Counted from the stretch's first letter, positions 1 through 7,018 are shown. The stretch: 32,851 nucleotides of DNA from an uncultured Oscillospiraceae bacterium (GCA_947630755.1 CANRIU010000020.1:1-32851); one strand, 5' to 3'. Program-made: numbers and translations. Notes: generated by a model not told the origin, from the sequence alone.

Positions 1-810
1 GTGCATCAGGGGGCCGCCCGGAGTGCCGGGGAAGATGGCCTTGTTAAACTGCTTGCCGAACTCCGGGTCGGCGGTGAGTATCATGCCGCCCCGGGGGCCA
101 CGGAGTGTCTTGTGGGTGGTGGTGGTGACGACGTGGGCGTAGGGGATGGGGCTCTCGTGCTCTCCGGCGGCGACAAGGCCGGCGATGTGGGCCATGTCCA
201 CCATGAGGTACGCGCCGACGCTGTCGGCAATCTCCCGGAATTTCTTAAAGTCGATGGCCCGGGGGTAGGCGGAGGCGCCGGCGACTATGAGCTTGGGAGA
301 GTGCTTTTTCGCAAGGTCATAGAGGGCGTCGTAGTCGATGCGCCCGGTCTCGGCGCTGACGCCGTAGGGGACGAAGTTGAAGTATTTTCCGGAGAGGTTC
401 ACCGGGGAGCCGTGAGTGAGGTGTCCGCCCTCGGCAAGGTTCATGCCCAGCACCGTGTCGCCGGGGGTCAGCAGGGCGAAGTACACGGCGGTGTTGGCCT
501 GAGCGCCGGAGTGGGGCTGGACGTTGGCGTAGCCCGCGCCGAAGAGCTCCTTTGCCCGGTCGATGGCTAAATTCTCCACCAGGTCCACATACTCGCAGCC
601 GCCGTAATAGCGCTTTCCGGGGTAGCCCTCGGCGTACTTGTTGGTGAGGACGCTGCCCATCGCCGCCATGACGGCGGGGGAGACGTAGTTTTCGGAGGCT
701 ATGAGCTCGATATTGCGCTTTTGCCGTCCCAGCTCCAGCGCCATGGCGGAGGCGACGGCGGGGTCTGAGTTTGCGATGAAGCCGATGGAGTTTTGAAGGT
801 CAGAATACAT
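1..810 (-). CDS. glyA: Serine hydroxymethyltransferase, C-terminus cut by window edge
   Basis: This PLP enzyme interconverts serine and glycine and loads tetrahydrofolate with a one-carbon unit, feeding purine and thymidylate synthesis. About 270 residues are visible, roughly the first two thirds of a protein usually about 415 long; the rest lies left of position 1. Clear family blocks are [11 protein letters not shown] near residue 35, [15 protein letters not shown] near 58, the LTHGSPVN block, and [15 protein letters not shown] near 235, whose lysine is the PLP Schiff-base residue. The ATG at 810 is preceded by an AGGAGA ribosome site. It lies 17 bp behind the degV stop on the same strand, so the two are probably co-transcribed from the degV promoter. 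Identification is very secure; only the missing C-terminus is unseen. Confidence 0.96.
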   Translation of the reverse strand, partial: MYSDLQNSIGFIANSDPAVASAMALELGRQKRNIELIASENYVSPAVMAAMGSVLTNKYAEGYPGKRYYGGCEYVDLVENLAIDRAKELFGAGYANVQPHSGAQANTAVYFALLTPGDTVLGMNLAEGGHLTHGSPVNLSGKYFNFVPYGVSAETGRIDYDALYDLAKKHSPKLIVAGASAYPRAIDFKKFREIADSVGAYLMVDMAHIAGLVAAGEHESPIPYAHVVTTTTHKTLRGPRGGMILTADPEFGKQFNKAIFPGTPGGPLMH

Positions 811-827
811 AAGGTTCTCCTATAAAA

Positions 828-1673
828 TTATTTTCTGTACATTATTATTCCAAGTGTCTTGGGGCCGCAGTGGTTGGATATGGTGCACCCGGCGACGGCG
901 TCCACGAGCTCCTCAAAGCCGCAGAGCTCCATGACGGTGCTTCTGGCCTCCTCGAGAAATTCGGGGGAGAAGCCGTTGGACTTTACGAGAAACGCCCTGG
1001 AGGTGTCTATGGCCTCCGGGTCGGAGAGCCTGTCCCTGAGGTACTTGAGGACGACCTTCTCGATGGCGCCCCGGTACTTTTTGCCCACGTCCATCTTACC
1101 GTCCTGAAGCTCAATGCAGGGCTTGAGGTTCAGGAGATTGGCGCCCAGCGCCACAAGGGGGGAGCAGCGCCCTCCGGCCTTGAGGTAGTCAAGGGTATCG
1201 ATGACGAAGCTGACATCGAGCTTCTCCCGCTTTTCCTCCACCCTTGCCACTATCTCCTCCGGGGAGAGCCCGGCTTCGGCGAGCTCACAGGCGGTGAGGA
1301 CCAGCAGGGAGATGCCGCAGGAGAGGTTCTGAGAGTCCACAACGTAGACGTTCCCCACCTCCGCCCCGGCGATGATGGCGTTCTGGTAGCAGGCGGACAT
1401 GGACTGGGAGATGGTGAAGTGGATTATGGCGTCACAGTCCAGGCGGAGCTCACGAAATACCTCGAGATAGTCGCCGACGTTGACGGCGGCGGTGTTGCCC
1501 AGCTTTCCTCCGGCGCTCACATGGTCGAAGATGTCCTGGGCGGTTATCTCCACCCCGTCGCGCCGGGCGACGCCGTCCATCACGACGTAAAGGGGGAAAA
1601 TGTGTACGCCGTATTTTTCGGCGAGGGGCGCGGGCAGGTCGCAGGTGCTGTCGGCAGTGATCCGTATCCTCAT
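828..1673 (-). CDS. DegV family fatty-acid-binding protein
   Basis: 281 residues, the normal DegV length. DegV (FakB-type) proteins bind a single fatty acid and present it to the kinase FakA, allowing exogenous fatty acids to enter phospholipid synthesis; which lipid this one binds cannot be told. The N-terminal motif TADSTCDLP (residues 6-14), a TAAVNVGDY segment near residue 61 where many relatives have TSQPS, the ISQSMSACYQNA segment, the VVDSQNLSCG segment and the C-terminal HCGPKTLGI motif (ligand pocket histidine) mark the family. The ATG at 1673 has a GGAGGG site 8 nt upstream. No fakA homologue is in the window. It sits first in a short minus-strand unit with glyA behind it. Family certain, ligand unknown. 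Confidence 0.93.
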   Translation of the reverse strand: MRIRITADSTCDLPAPLAEKYGVHIFPLYVVMDGVARRDGVEITAQDIFDHVSAGGKLGNTAAVNVGDYLEVFRELRLDCDAIIHFTISQSMSACYQNAIIAGAEVGNVYVVDSQNLSCGISLLVLTACELAEAGLSPEEIVARVEEKREKLDVSFVIDTLDYLKAGGRCSPLVALGANLLNLKPCIELQDGKMDVGKKYRGAIEKVVLKYLRDRLSDPEAIDTSRAFLVKSNGFSPEFLEEARSTVMELCGFEELVDAVAGCTISNHCGPKTLGIIMYRK

Positions 1674-1693
1674 GGCATATACCCTCCAATTTT

Positions 1694-1719
1694 ACAATAT
1701 AACGTATTGTATAATACCA
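1694..1719 (-). promoter_or_regulatory. Extended -10 promoter and 6-bp inverted repeat before degV
   Basis: On the minus strand TGGTATTAT (1711-1719) is an extended -10 element; the -35 region is poor. Directly downstream, where transcription should begin, lies ACAATA-TAACG-TATTGT (1694-1710), a perfect 6-bp inverted repeat that could be an operator. The promoter call is moderate; the operator idea is speculative. Confidence 0.45.
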
Positions 1720-1793
1720 CATATCTCAAAATAATGGTAGGGTATTTATAGACAAAAAACCGGGATACTGTCGGGAATTATAATATAAATAGC

Positions 1794-1817
1794 AAAAAAT
1801 CCCCGCTTTCTTCGGGG
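1794..1817 (-). terminator. Rho-independent terminator of rplU-rpmA
   Basis: On the minus strand CCCCG pairs with CGGGG around a 7-nt loop and is followed by ATTTTTT. It lies about 60 nt beyond the rpmA stop and closes the ribosomal protein operon before the degV promoter. Confidence 0.8.
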
Positions 1818-1834
1818 CTTATGGGATTTAACGG

Positions 1835-1864
1835 AAAGGGAGACGGCAAAAACCGTCTCCCTTT
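1835..1864. terminator. 12-bp hairpin just after rpmA
   Basis: AAAGGGAGACGG pairs perfectly with CCGTCTCCCTTT around a 6-nt loop. The stem starts 15 nt past the rpmA stop. On the minus strand it has no following T-run, so it is probably a 3'-end stabilising stem or the first half of a two-hairpin terminator. Confidence 0.6.
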
Positions 1865-1879
1865 TACATTTTGTGGGGC

Positions 1880-2143
1880 TTACTGGGCAAGGTCCTCGTA
1901 TACGGAGACCTGCTTGCGGGTGCGGTTGACGTGCTCATAGCGGACCTTGCCGGAGACAAGGGCGTAGAGGGTGTCGTCGCTGCCCTTGCCGACGTTGACG
2001 CCGGGGTGGATAGCGGTGCCGCGCTGACGAACAAGGATATTTCCGGCCAAAACGTACTGACCGTCAGAGCGCTTCACGCCAAGACGCTTGGACTCGGAAT
2101 CGCGGCCGTTCTTGGTGGAGCCCATTCCTTTTTTATGTGCCAT
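1880..2143 (-). CDS. rpmA: 50S ribosomal protein L27 (no cleavable N-terminal extension)
   Basis: 87 residues. L27 lies at the peptidyl-transferase centre, where its N-terminal tail touches tRNA. The sequence starts [22 protein letters not shown], and this block is diagnostic. In many Firmicutes L27 begins with a short extra peptide (…LQFFA) removed by the protease Prp, whose gene usually sits between rplU and rpmA. Here that extension is absent, the mature-type MAHKK start directly follows a GGAGGTG ribosome site, and only 39 bp separate rpmA from rplU, so no prp gene fits. The gene is the second and last of a two-gene operon. Identification is certain. Confidence 0.98.
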   Translation of the reverse strand: MAHKKGMGSTKNGRDSESKRLGVKRSDGQYVLAGNILVRQRGTAIHPGVNVGKGSDDTLYALVSGKVRYEHVNRTRKQVSVYEDLAQ

Positions 2144-2182
2144 GTAGATTACACCTCCGATTGTGAAGATAGGTAAGGCCGA

Positions 2183-2497
2183 TCACGCGTTGATGGCGTC
2201 GATGGTGACCTTGGTGTAGGGCTGCCTGTGGCCCTGCTTACGGCGATAGTTCTTCTTGGGACGCATCTTGTAGACGATGATCTTTTTGGACTTACCAGTC
2301 TTTACCGCGGTGGCGGTGACGGTAGCTCCCTCGACCACGGGGCGTCCGTAGGTAGCGGTGCCGTCGTCGTTAAAGAGGGCAAGGACCTTGTCGAAGGTGA
2401 CGGACTCGCCGTCCTCCACGCCCAGCTTCTCAACGAAGAGGGTGTCGCCGGCGGAAACTCTGTACTGTCTGCCGCAGGCCTCAATAATTGCTGTCAT
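2183..2497 (-). CDS. rplU: 50S ribosomal protein L21
   Basis: 104 residues, normal L21 length. This is a 23S-rRNA-binding protein of the large subunit. Diagnostic blocks are the N-terminal [15 protein letters not shown], the central [11 protein letters not shown] and the C-terminal [19 protein letters not shown], the basic rRNA-contacting segment. The ATG at 2497 follows an AGAGGTG site. It is first in an rplU-rpmA operon with its own strong promoter and an approximately 80-nt leader. In many bacteria obg follows rpmA; here terminators follow instead. Confidence 0.98.
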   Translation of the reverse strand: MTAIIEACGRQYRVSAGDTLFVEKLGVEDGESVTFDKVLALFNDDGTATYGRPVVEGATVTATAVKTGKSKKIIVYKMRPKKNYRRKQGHRQPYTKVTIDAINA

Positions 2498-2575
2498 TTT
2501 TTCACCTCTTAAATATTAGAGACTCGCTCTCGCAGGCGTGCTTTCGCAGCTTTTTTGGCTCAGCTCAAAGCGGCT
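2498..2575 (-). promoter_or_regulatory. 5' leader of rplU, possible ribosomal-protein leader structure
   Basis: The predicted transcript has about 80 nt before the L21 start. It can form a stem in which GCTTT pairs with AAAGC, enclosing AGCT/AGCT around a GAGCCAAAAA loop, with further GC-rich arms nearer the ribosome site. Structured L21 leaders that give autogenous control are known in Firmicutes. I could not match this one to that consensus, so the regulatory role is inference. Confidence 0.4.
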
Positions 2576-2580
2576 TATCC

Positions 2581-2609
2581 ATTATAAATTCACATTTCGG
2601 GAAAGTCAA
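2581..2609 (-). promoter_or_regulatory. Sigma-A promoter of rplU-rpmA
   Basis: On the minus strand TTGACT (2604-2609) is separated by exactly 17 bp from a perfect TATAAT (2581-2586). The expected start is near 2575, giving a leader of about 80 nt. Confidence 0.88.
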
Positions 2610-2637
2610 CATATTTTTTTAAAAAACAGAGATTTTT

Positions 2638-3381
2638 TTACCTGAAAATACGCACAAGAACGCGAAGGCGGCCCTTTTTCGTCTCCCGTGCGACGCCCTC
2701 GTAGACAAAGCGGCCCAGATGGCGGACGGAGATTATGTCCCCTGGGGATATATCCGCCGAGGCGCTTTTCGCAAGGCGGCCCGAGATGAATACGAGCTCC
2801 TTCTCAATAAGCTCCTGGGCCTGACTGCGGGAGAGCTTAAAGACCGCGGCAACGGCGGCGTCGAGGCGCTCCGACGCCACGACGAGCTCCGACACCGGGG
2901 GCGGGGCGGAGAGAGTCTCCGGCGGGTCCGAGGGGGCGCAGGAGACGGAGGTGCGGCGCACGGAGGTGAGATTGTCGCAGATGAAGCCGGAGACGCTGTC
3001 GAGGCAGAAGAGGGTGCCCACGTTTTCAAGGACCTCGATGTCGCCGAGGACCTCCCGGCGCAGCCCCAGGGACATGAGGGAGCCGAGAAAGTCCCGGTGG
3101 GTGAGGGGGTCGGCGAATTTTTGCCGGAGTGGGGCGATCCTAAGGCAGGTGATCGGCGCTTCGTACATGTAGCCGCAGAGCTCCTCCGAGCCGAAGGAGG
3201 CGACCTTGCGCTCAGAGCCGGGGAGGCCGCCCCAGAGGGTGAAGGGGCAGTCCAGCCGGAGCCTGAGAAGGGTGTCCTGCTCGGCGAGAGTCAAAAACTC
3301 CGAGCAGACCCAGTGACCCCGGTCCAGGGCACGGCGGGAGAGCTCCGTCAGGCGGTTTATAAGGAGGGATTCATTTTCCAT
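2638..3381 (-). CDS. ylmH: YlmH-family S4-domain RNA-binding protein
   Basis: 247 residues, the usual YlmH length. The N-terminal part (about 1-145) carries the YlmH domain, with the family hallmark SLGLRREVLGDI at 104-115. Residues 172-226 form an S4 RNA-binding domain (RLDAAVAAVFKLSRSQAQEL, then GDIISVRHLGR). The family binds ribosomes; in Bacillus subtilis YlmH has been linked to ribosome-associated quality control and lies next to the division gene cluster, which is not seen here. The segment 146-165 is a proline-rich linker. It is the last gene of a long minus-strand run and overlaps the upstream Gx-transporter gene by 11 bp, implying translational coupling. No clear terminator lies between it and the rplU promoter. 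Confidence 0.9.
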   Translation of the reverse strand: MENESLLINRLTELSRRALDRGHWVCSEFLTLAEQDTLLRLRLDCPFTLWGGLPGSERKVASFGSEELCGYMYEAPITCLRIAPLRQKFADPLTHRDFLGSLMSLGLRREVLGDIEVLENVGTLFCLDSVSGFICDNLTSVRRTSVSCAPSDPPETLSAPPPVSELVVASERLDAAVAAVFKLSRSQAQELIEKELVFISGRLAKSASADISPGDIISVRHLGRFVYEGVARETKKGRLRVLVRIFR

Positions 3382-3877
3382 CTTTCAATACCTTTTTGAT
3401 GCGCGGCAGGGCGAACTGGGCGGCAAATCCGGTGAAGAGCCCGGTTATCACCCCGGAGACCGCGAGTACGGGGAGATAGACGAGAAGTGAGGGGGTGGAG
3501 GTGACGAGTATGGCGGCGGCGATCTGGCCCAGGTTGTGGGCTATGGCGGCGAGGGCCGACACGGCCCAGAGCTGCCGGGTGGAGGTGAAGGGGCGCAGCG
3601 CCGCCATCACGAAAAAGGCGAGAAGGCCGCCCGCGGCGCTGTATAAGAGCGCCATCATGTTCCCGGAGAACAGCGCGCCCAGCAGCACACGCACCGTGAG
3701 CACCGCAAGGGCGTCCCAGGGGCTCAGGGCGTAGAGGGTGATGAGGGTCACGATGTTGGCAAGCCCGAGCTTTACGCCGGGTATGGGGACAAGGTCCGGG
3801 AGATGGAGCTCCACCACGAATATGGCGAGGGCCGCGGCGGCGAGGACGCTGTCGCGGATAAGGCGTCGAAGCTCCAT
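3371..3877 (-). CDS. Gx transporter family membrane protein (EetB-like)
   Basis: The start at 3877 gives 168 residues; GGGGTG lies just upstream, whereas the longer reading frame from 3904 would run into the preceding gene. The family (often annotated 'heptaprenyl diphosphate synthase component I') consists of small integral membrane proteins related to substrate-binding subunits of vitamin transporters. Typical residues are the first helix LAAAALAIFVVELHLP, then GVKLGLANIVTL and the VRVLLGALFSGNM segment; about five membrane spans can be seen. In Listeria and lactobacilli a protein of this type, EetB, works with EetA and the FMN transferase FmnB (ApbE) in flavin-based extracellular electron transfer. 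Here an EetA-like NusG-II protein and an ApbE lie directly upstream. Transport substrate unknown; the EET role is inference. Confidence 0.82.
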   Translation of the reverse strand: MELRRLIRDSVLAAAALAIFVVELHLPDLVPIPGVKLGLANIVTLITLYALSPWDALAVLTVRVLLGALFSGNMMALLYSAAGGLLAFFVMAALRPFTSTRQLWAVSALAAIAHNLGQIAAAILVTSTPSLLVYLPVLAVSGVITGLFTGFAAQFALPRIKKVLKDGK

Positions 3878-3881
3878 GCCG

Positions 3882-4253
3882 TCACCCCGTAACCGCGTCC
3901 ACATCGGAGCCGCCGCCTGTGAGGGTTATCACAAGCCTGTGGGGCAGGCAGACGATGGGCGCCGCGCCGTCAAGCCAGCCGGAGGCGACGCATACGCCGT
4001 CGGGGCAGTCGGCGGACTCCACACATATGCGCCCCGGCTCGATGAGCACCACGTTCTCGCCCCATTCGGAGGTTACGGTGAGGCGCTCGGGCTTTCTTAC
4101 AAGGTCGAGGTCCACGGAGCGTATGAGGACGCCGTCGGAGCGTATCTCCGCCACCCTGCCGGGTGCGGGGCGGAGGAGAAGGTATGCCGCGAGGGCGAGG
4201 GAGAGGAGAAATATCGCGGATATTATGTAAACAAATGTCCTGCTTTTAATCAC
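3882..4253 (-). CDS. NusG domain II-containing membrane-anchored protein (EetA-like)
   Basis: 123 residues. One N-terminal membrane helix (about residues 7-27) is followed by an extracytoplasmic NusG-II domain. The typical core is seen: a short beta-rich stretch, then CVESADCPDGVCVASGWL and PIVCLPHRLVI, with cysteines at about 77, 83, 87 and 101. NusG-II proteins of this kind occur beside Gx-family membrane proteins and ApbE in Clostridia and in the EET loci of Firmicutes (EetA). The function is not biochemically settled. The gene overlaps apbE by 8 bp and is followed after 4 bp by the Gx-family gene, so the three are translationally coupled. It is not the transcription factor NusG: the NGN and KOW regions are absent. 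Confidence 0.82.
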   Translation of the reverse strand: MIKSRTFVYIISAIFLLSLALAAYLLLRPAPGRVAEIRSDGVLIRSVDLDLVRKPERLTVTSEWGENVVLIEPGRICVESADCPDGVCVASGWLDGAAPIVCLPHRLVITLTGGGSDVDAVTG

Positions 4254-5247
4254 GGGAAATCACCTGTAATTCAATGTCCTCATAGCCGTCGGCGAGGGTG
4301 GCTCCGGAGGCAAGGCCGGATGTTATGTAAACTTCACCGCCGTCGGTGACGAATACGCACTCAAAGCCCTCGCACTCCCGCCAGAGGGCGGCGGCCCGGT
4401 CAAGGCCCATGACGAAGAGGGCAGTGGAGAGGCCGTCGCATAGGACGCCCTCCGGGCCGACGACGGTGACTGAGGCGAGGCCGGAGCGGGCGGGGGCGCA
4501 GGTGTCGGGGTCGAGGATGTGGTGGTAGGTCACGCCGCCCTCCTCAAAATAGCGCTCATAGCCGCCGGAGGTGACAACGGCGCAGTCCCGGACCTCCAGG
4601 GCGAGAAGATATGATTCGCCGAAGGGGTCGCGGACGCCGACACGCCAGGGCGAGCCGTCGGGCTTTGAGCCAAGAGCGTGGACGTTGCCGCCCAGGTTCA
4701 AAAGGGCGCTTTCCACGCCCCGGGAGCGGAGAAGCTCCGCGCACCTGTCCCCGGTCCAGCCCTTTGCCACGGCGCCCAGGTCCAGCATCACGCCCTCCGG
4801 GAGCTTTACGGAGACGCCGTCCAGCTCCACGGCGGAGTAGTCCACCGTTTCGGCGATTTTTTCAAGCTCCGGCTTATCCGGGACGCGGTAGTCACCGATG
4901 GTGAAGCCCCAGGCCAGGACCGCGGGGTAGACGGTCACGTCCAGCGCGCCGCCTGTGAGGGCGCATATCTCCAGCGCCCGGGAGATGAGACGGGCAGTGT
5001 CCGGCGACACGTCCCAGGCGGAGCTGGCGTTGAGGTTATATATGTCGCTGCCCTCCGCCGTGGCGGAGAGGGAGGCGTCCAGGGAGCGGATAAGGTCCTC
5101 CGCCGCTTGAAGGTCCTCCTCACGGCCCCAAATATCAAGGCTCATCACCGTGTCCATGGCAAATACGGTGTCGCTGGCCCGGGGCGCGGATGAGCAGGCG
5201 GAGAGAAGCAGCAAAAGCGCCGCCATAAGCGGCAGCGCCCGCCTCAC
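4246..5247 (-). CDS. apbE: ApbE family FAD:protein FMN transferase, lipoprotein
   Basis: 333 residues. ApbE cleaves FAD and attaches FMN covalently to Ser/Thr of partner proteins outside the membrane, with Mg2+. A lipoprotein signal is plain: a leucine-rich helix ending LLSAC, with the lipidated cysteine at 18. Family blocks are FAMDTVMSL (29-37), LDLGAVAKGW (155-164), NLGGNVHALG (184-193), TSGGYERYF (226-234), YHHILDP (241-247), CDGLSTALFVMG (270-281, metal and FAD site) and FVTDGG. It starts with GTG, preceded by GGAGGG, and shares a GTGA overlap with the upstream small-protein gene. No FMN-binding-domain partner with a recognisable flavinylation motif is encoded in the window, so its substrate must lie elsewhere or be unusual. 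Confidence 0.95.
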   Translation of the reverse strand: MRRALPLMAALLLLLSACSSAPRASDTVFAMDTVMSLDIWGREEDLQAAEDLIRSLDASLSATAEGSDIYNLNASSAWDVSPDTARLISRALEICALTGGALDVTVYPAVLAWGFTIGDYRVPDKPELEKIAETVDYSAVELDGVSVKLPEGVMLDLGAVAKGWTGDRCAELLRSRGVESALLNLGGNVHALGSKPDGSPWRVGVRDPFGESYLLALEVRDCAVVTSGGYERYFEEGGVTYHHILDPDTCAPARSGLASVTVVGPEGVLCDGLSTALFVMGLDRAAALWRECEGFECVFVTDGGEVYITSGLASGATLADGYEDIELQVISRD

Positions 5248-5531
5248 TGCGCTCCCTCCGGTGTATTATCGCCGGGAAGATCGTCCTCCGGGTCCGGGGA
5301 ATCGGGCTGTGAGCCGTAGTCGAGGGGGGGCTCGTCCTCCCCGGGGGAGGGCTCCTCAAGCCAGGGGATCTCAAGGCGGACGCCGTCGGAGGTGTAGACT
5401 ATGTATCTGCGAAAGCCGAAGAAAACGGCGAAGGCCAAAATCACCACCACCGCTGCCGCGGCGGCGAGGATGAGCAGCGCCGTCCTCACGGGGCGGCGGC
5501 TGCGGTAGATACGGACCTCATTCCGGGACAT
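5244..5531 (-). CDS. Small single-span membrane protein with acidic Pro-rich tail
   Basis: 95 residues, no family recognised with confidence. A basic N-terminus (SRNEVRIYRSRRPVR) precedes one long hydrophobic helix at about 17-39. A short YIVYTSDGVRLEIPWLEE segment follows, then a low-complexity acidic and proline-rich tail (about 60-95). The charge pattern predicts the tail outside the cell. The YxVYTxDGVRLxxPW stretch resembles what I recall after the membrane anchor of some clostridial glycoside-hydrolase-like proteins, but no enzyme domain is present here. It starts 1 nt after the rpiB stop and overlaps apbE by 4 bp, so it is made with the ApbE group. It could be an accessory anchor protein for that group; this is a guess. 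Confidence 0.7.
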   Translation of the reverse strand: MSRNEVRIYRSRRPVRTALLILAAAAAVVVILAFAVFFGFRRYIVYTSDGVRLEIPWLEEPSPGEDEPPLDYGSQPDSPDPEDDLPGDNTPEGAQ

Positions 5532-5532
5532 A

Positions 5533-5979
5533 TCACATTTCCCCGTTCTCTATCGCCGTTAACATATCTACTCTCACGGCGTGGCGGCCCCCCTCAAAGG
5601 AGCTCCGGAGGAAGGTGTCCACTATTTTGAGGGCGAGACCCGTCCCCACCACCCCCGCGCCCAGGGCGAGCATGTTTGCGTTATTGTGGCGGCGGGTCAT
5701 CTCCGCCGAGTAGCAGTCGGAGCAAAGGGCGCAGCGTATGCCGGGGACCTTGTTGGCGGCGATGGACATGCCTATACCGGTGGTGCAGACGACTATGCCA
5801 AGCTCGCAGGAGCCGTCAGCCACGGCGTGGGCGGCCCTGGCGCCAAACTCCGGGTAGTGGCAGCTCTCCTTTGACCAGGTGCCGAAGTCCACGCAGGTGT
5901 GGCCAAGGGCCTCAAGGTGGTCCTTCACGGCGTGCATGAGGTCGTAGCCGCCGTGGTCGCAGGCAAGGGCGATATTCAT
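5533..5979 (-). CDS. rpiB: Ribose-5-phosphate isomerase B
   Basis: 148 residues, normal RpiB size. It interconverts ribose-5-phosphate and ribulose-5-phosphate in the pentose phosphate pathway, supplying ribose for PRPP and nucleotides. Seen are the N-terminal ACDHGGYDL substrate-binding motif, VVCTTGIGMSIAANK with the catalytic cysteine at 65 (the position of Cys66 in the E. coli enzyme), and RRHNNANMLALGAGVVG. Some RpiB/LacAB relatives act on other sugar phosphates; the length and motifs favour RpiB. The ATG at 5979 follows a strong AAGGAGG site. It lies 27 bp behind the PHP phosphatase gene in the same transcription unit. Confidence 0.94.
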   Translation of the reverse strand: MNIALACDHGGYDLMHAVKDHLEALGHTCVDFGTWSKESCHYPEFGARAAHAVADGSCELGIVVCTTGIGMSIAANKVPGIRCALCSDCYSAEMTRRHNNANMLALGAGVVGTGLALKIVDTFLRSSFEGGRHAVRVDMLTAIENGEM

Positions 5980-6006
5980 ATTTTATCCTCCTTAAAAAAG
6001 CGTATT

Positions 6007-6825
6007 TCAGAGACGCACAAATTCCGGTCTGTGCTCTTTATAGAGGCAGACGTATTTATAACCGAGGCTCCTTAAAAGCTCGTAGCTCTCCCATATCCCC
6101 GCCCCGACGGACTGCGCTCTGTGGGCGTCGGTGCCGCAGGTTATTATCTCTCCGCCCATTTGGCGGTAGAGGCGAAGGACCTCCGGCTCCGGGATAAACT
6201 GGCCCAGGGCGTCCGAAAGCCCGGAGCAGTTGACCTCGATGCCGATGCCGCGCTCTATGGCGCGGCGAAAGAGGGCGCGCAGGCGGTCTGAGTAGTCCGC
6301 CATTTTAAAGCCCTTCCCCTGACGGGCCATGTAGCGCTGCATATAGCCGATGTGGCCCAGAACGTCGCAAAGCCCCTCGTTTACAAGGAGAATGTACTCG
6401 TCAAGGTACTCCTCTATCTGCCCGCGCATATCCTCCGGGTCCTCGGGGTAGGTGAGAAAGTAGAAGTCCCGCTGTCCGCGCAGGTTGTGTATGGAGCCGA
6501 TGGTGAAATCGAAGATGGGCCGGGAGTATATCCTCCGCCCCTCCTCGGGAAGGTAGTGGGGGGAGCCGACCTCACAGCCGAGGCGAAGGTCGATGCGCCC
6601 TCCCAGCTTTTCCCGGACACGGGAAAAATCCACGAAGAGCCCGTCCCAGTCCTCAAGGGGCGGGAACTGGTCGTCGTAGACGGGGGACTGGCAGCAGTTT
6701 TCGATGTGGTTTGTGATGCACATGTGGGTCAGCCCGGCATCTATCCCGCCGAGGACGAGCTCCTCCATGGAGCACTCGGCGTCGGGGGACCAGGGCAGGC
6801 AGTGGGTGTGGTAGTCGGCAAGCAT
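6007..6825 (-). CDS. PHP-domain phosphatase, histidinol-phosphatase (HisJ) family
   Basis: 272 residues. The PHP metal-site motifs run in order: DYHTHC (His6, His8), ITNHIEN (His40), LGCEVG (Glu), IGSIHN (His), LGHIGYM (His) and CGTDAH (Asp, His) near the C-terminus. HisJ hydrolyses histidinol phosphate, but many PHP proteins of this size act on other phosphate esters and there are no his genes here, so the substrate is uncertain. It is first in the long minus-strand unit running to ylmH. GGAGGT lies 6 nt before the ATG, and a promoter lies about 40 nt further up. Confidence 0.85.
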   Translation of the reverse strand: MLADYHTHCLPWSPDAECSMEELVLGGIDAGLTHMCITNHIENCCQSPVYDDQFPPLEDWDGLFVDFSRVREKLGGRIDLRLGCEVGSPHYLPEEGRRIYSRPIFDFTIGSIHNLRGQRDFYFLTYPEDPEDMRGQIEEYLDEYILLVNEGLCDVLGHIGYMQRYMARQGKGFKMADYSDRLRALFRRAIERGIGIEVNCSGLSDALGQFIPEPEVLRLYRQMGGEIITCGTDAHRAQSVGAGIWESYELLRSLGYKYVCLYKEHRPEFVRL

Positions 6826-6861
6826 CGTGCCACCTCCGGGAAAAACGGTGAAAACGTATAA

Positions 6862-6889
6862 AGTATATCACATTTTCCCGAAAAAGCAA
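6862..6889 (-). promoter_or_regulatory. Promoter of the PHP phosphatase-rpiB-apbE-ylmH unit
   Basis: On the minus strand TTGCTT (6884-6889) and TATACT (6862-6867) are separated by 16 bp. They lie about 40 nt before the PHP gene and just past the dnaJ terminator. The genes from 6825 to 2638 are tightly packed with no other promoter visible, so this may drive all seven. Confidence 0.6.
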
Positions 6890-6896
6890 CAACCCC

Positions 6897-6944
6897 TTCG
6901 CGAAAAGGCGAGGGGGTGACATTCGCGAAAAGGCGAGGGGGTGA
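6897..6944. repeat. 23-bp direct repeat, two copies
   Basis: TTCGCGAAAAGGCGAGGGGG plus TGA occurs at 6897-6919 and again, identically, at 6922-6944, with 2 bp between copies. The first copy also pairs with the CCCC just before it (6892-6895) to make an imperfect hairpin. The repeat sits between the dnaJ terminator and the PHP gene promoter. It encodes nothing recognisable. Confidence 0.85.
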
Positions 6945-6982
6945 AAAAGACTGTCGGAAAAGCCGCGGCGGGCTTTTCCGAC
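6944..6982 (-). terminator. Terminator of the hrcA-dnaJ operon
   Basis: GTCGGAAAAGCC (6953-6964) pairs perfectly with GGCTTTTCCGAC (6971-6982) around a 6-nt loop. On the minus strand it is followed by AGTCTTTTT. It lies 36 nt past the dnaJ stop. Confidence 0.9.
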
Positions 6983-7018
6983 AATGAGGCGCGTTATAAG
7001 TATATGGATCGGGAAAAA

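Noticed and set aside
1-570. Long plus-strand open frame opposite glyA
   Set aside because: It is the antisense shadow of glyA in GC-rich DNA, with Gly/Val/Asp-rich low-complexity translation and no family match; glyA motifs on the other strand are decisive.
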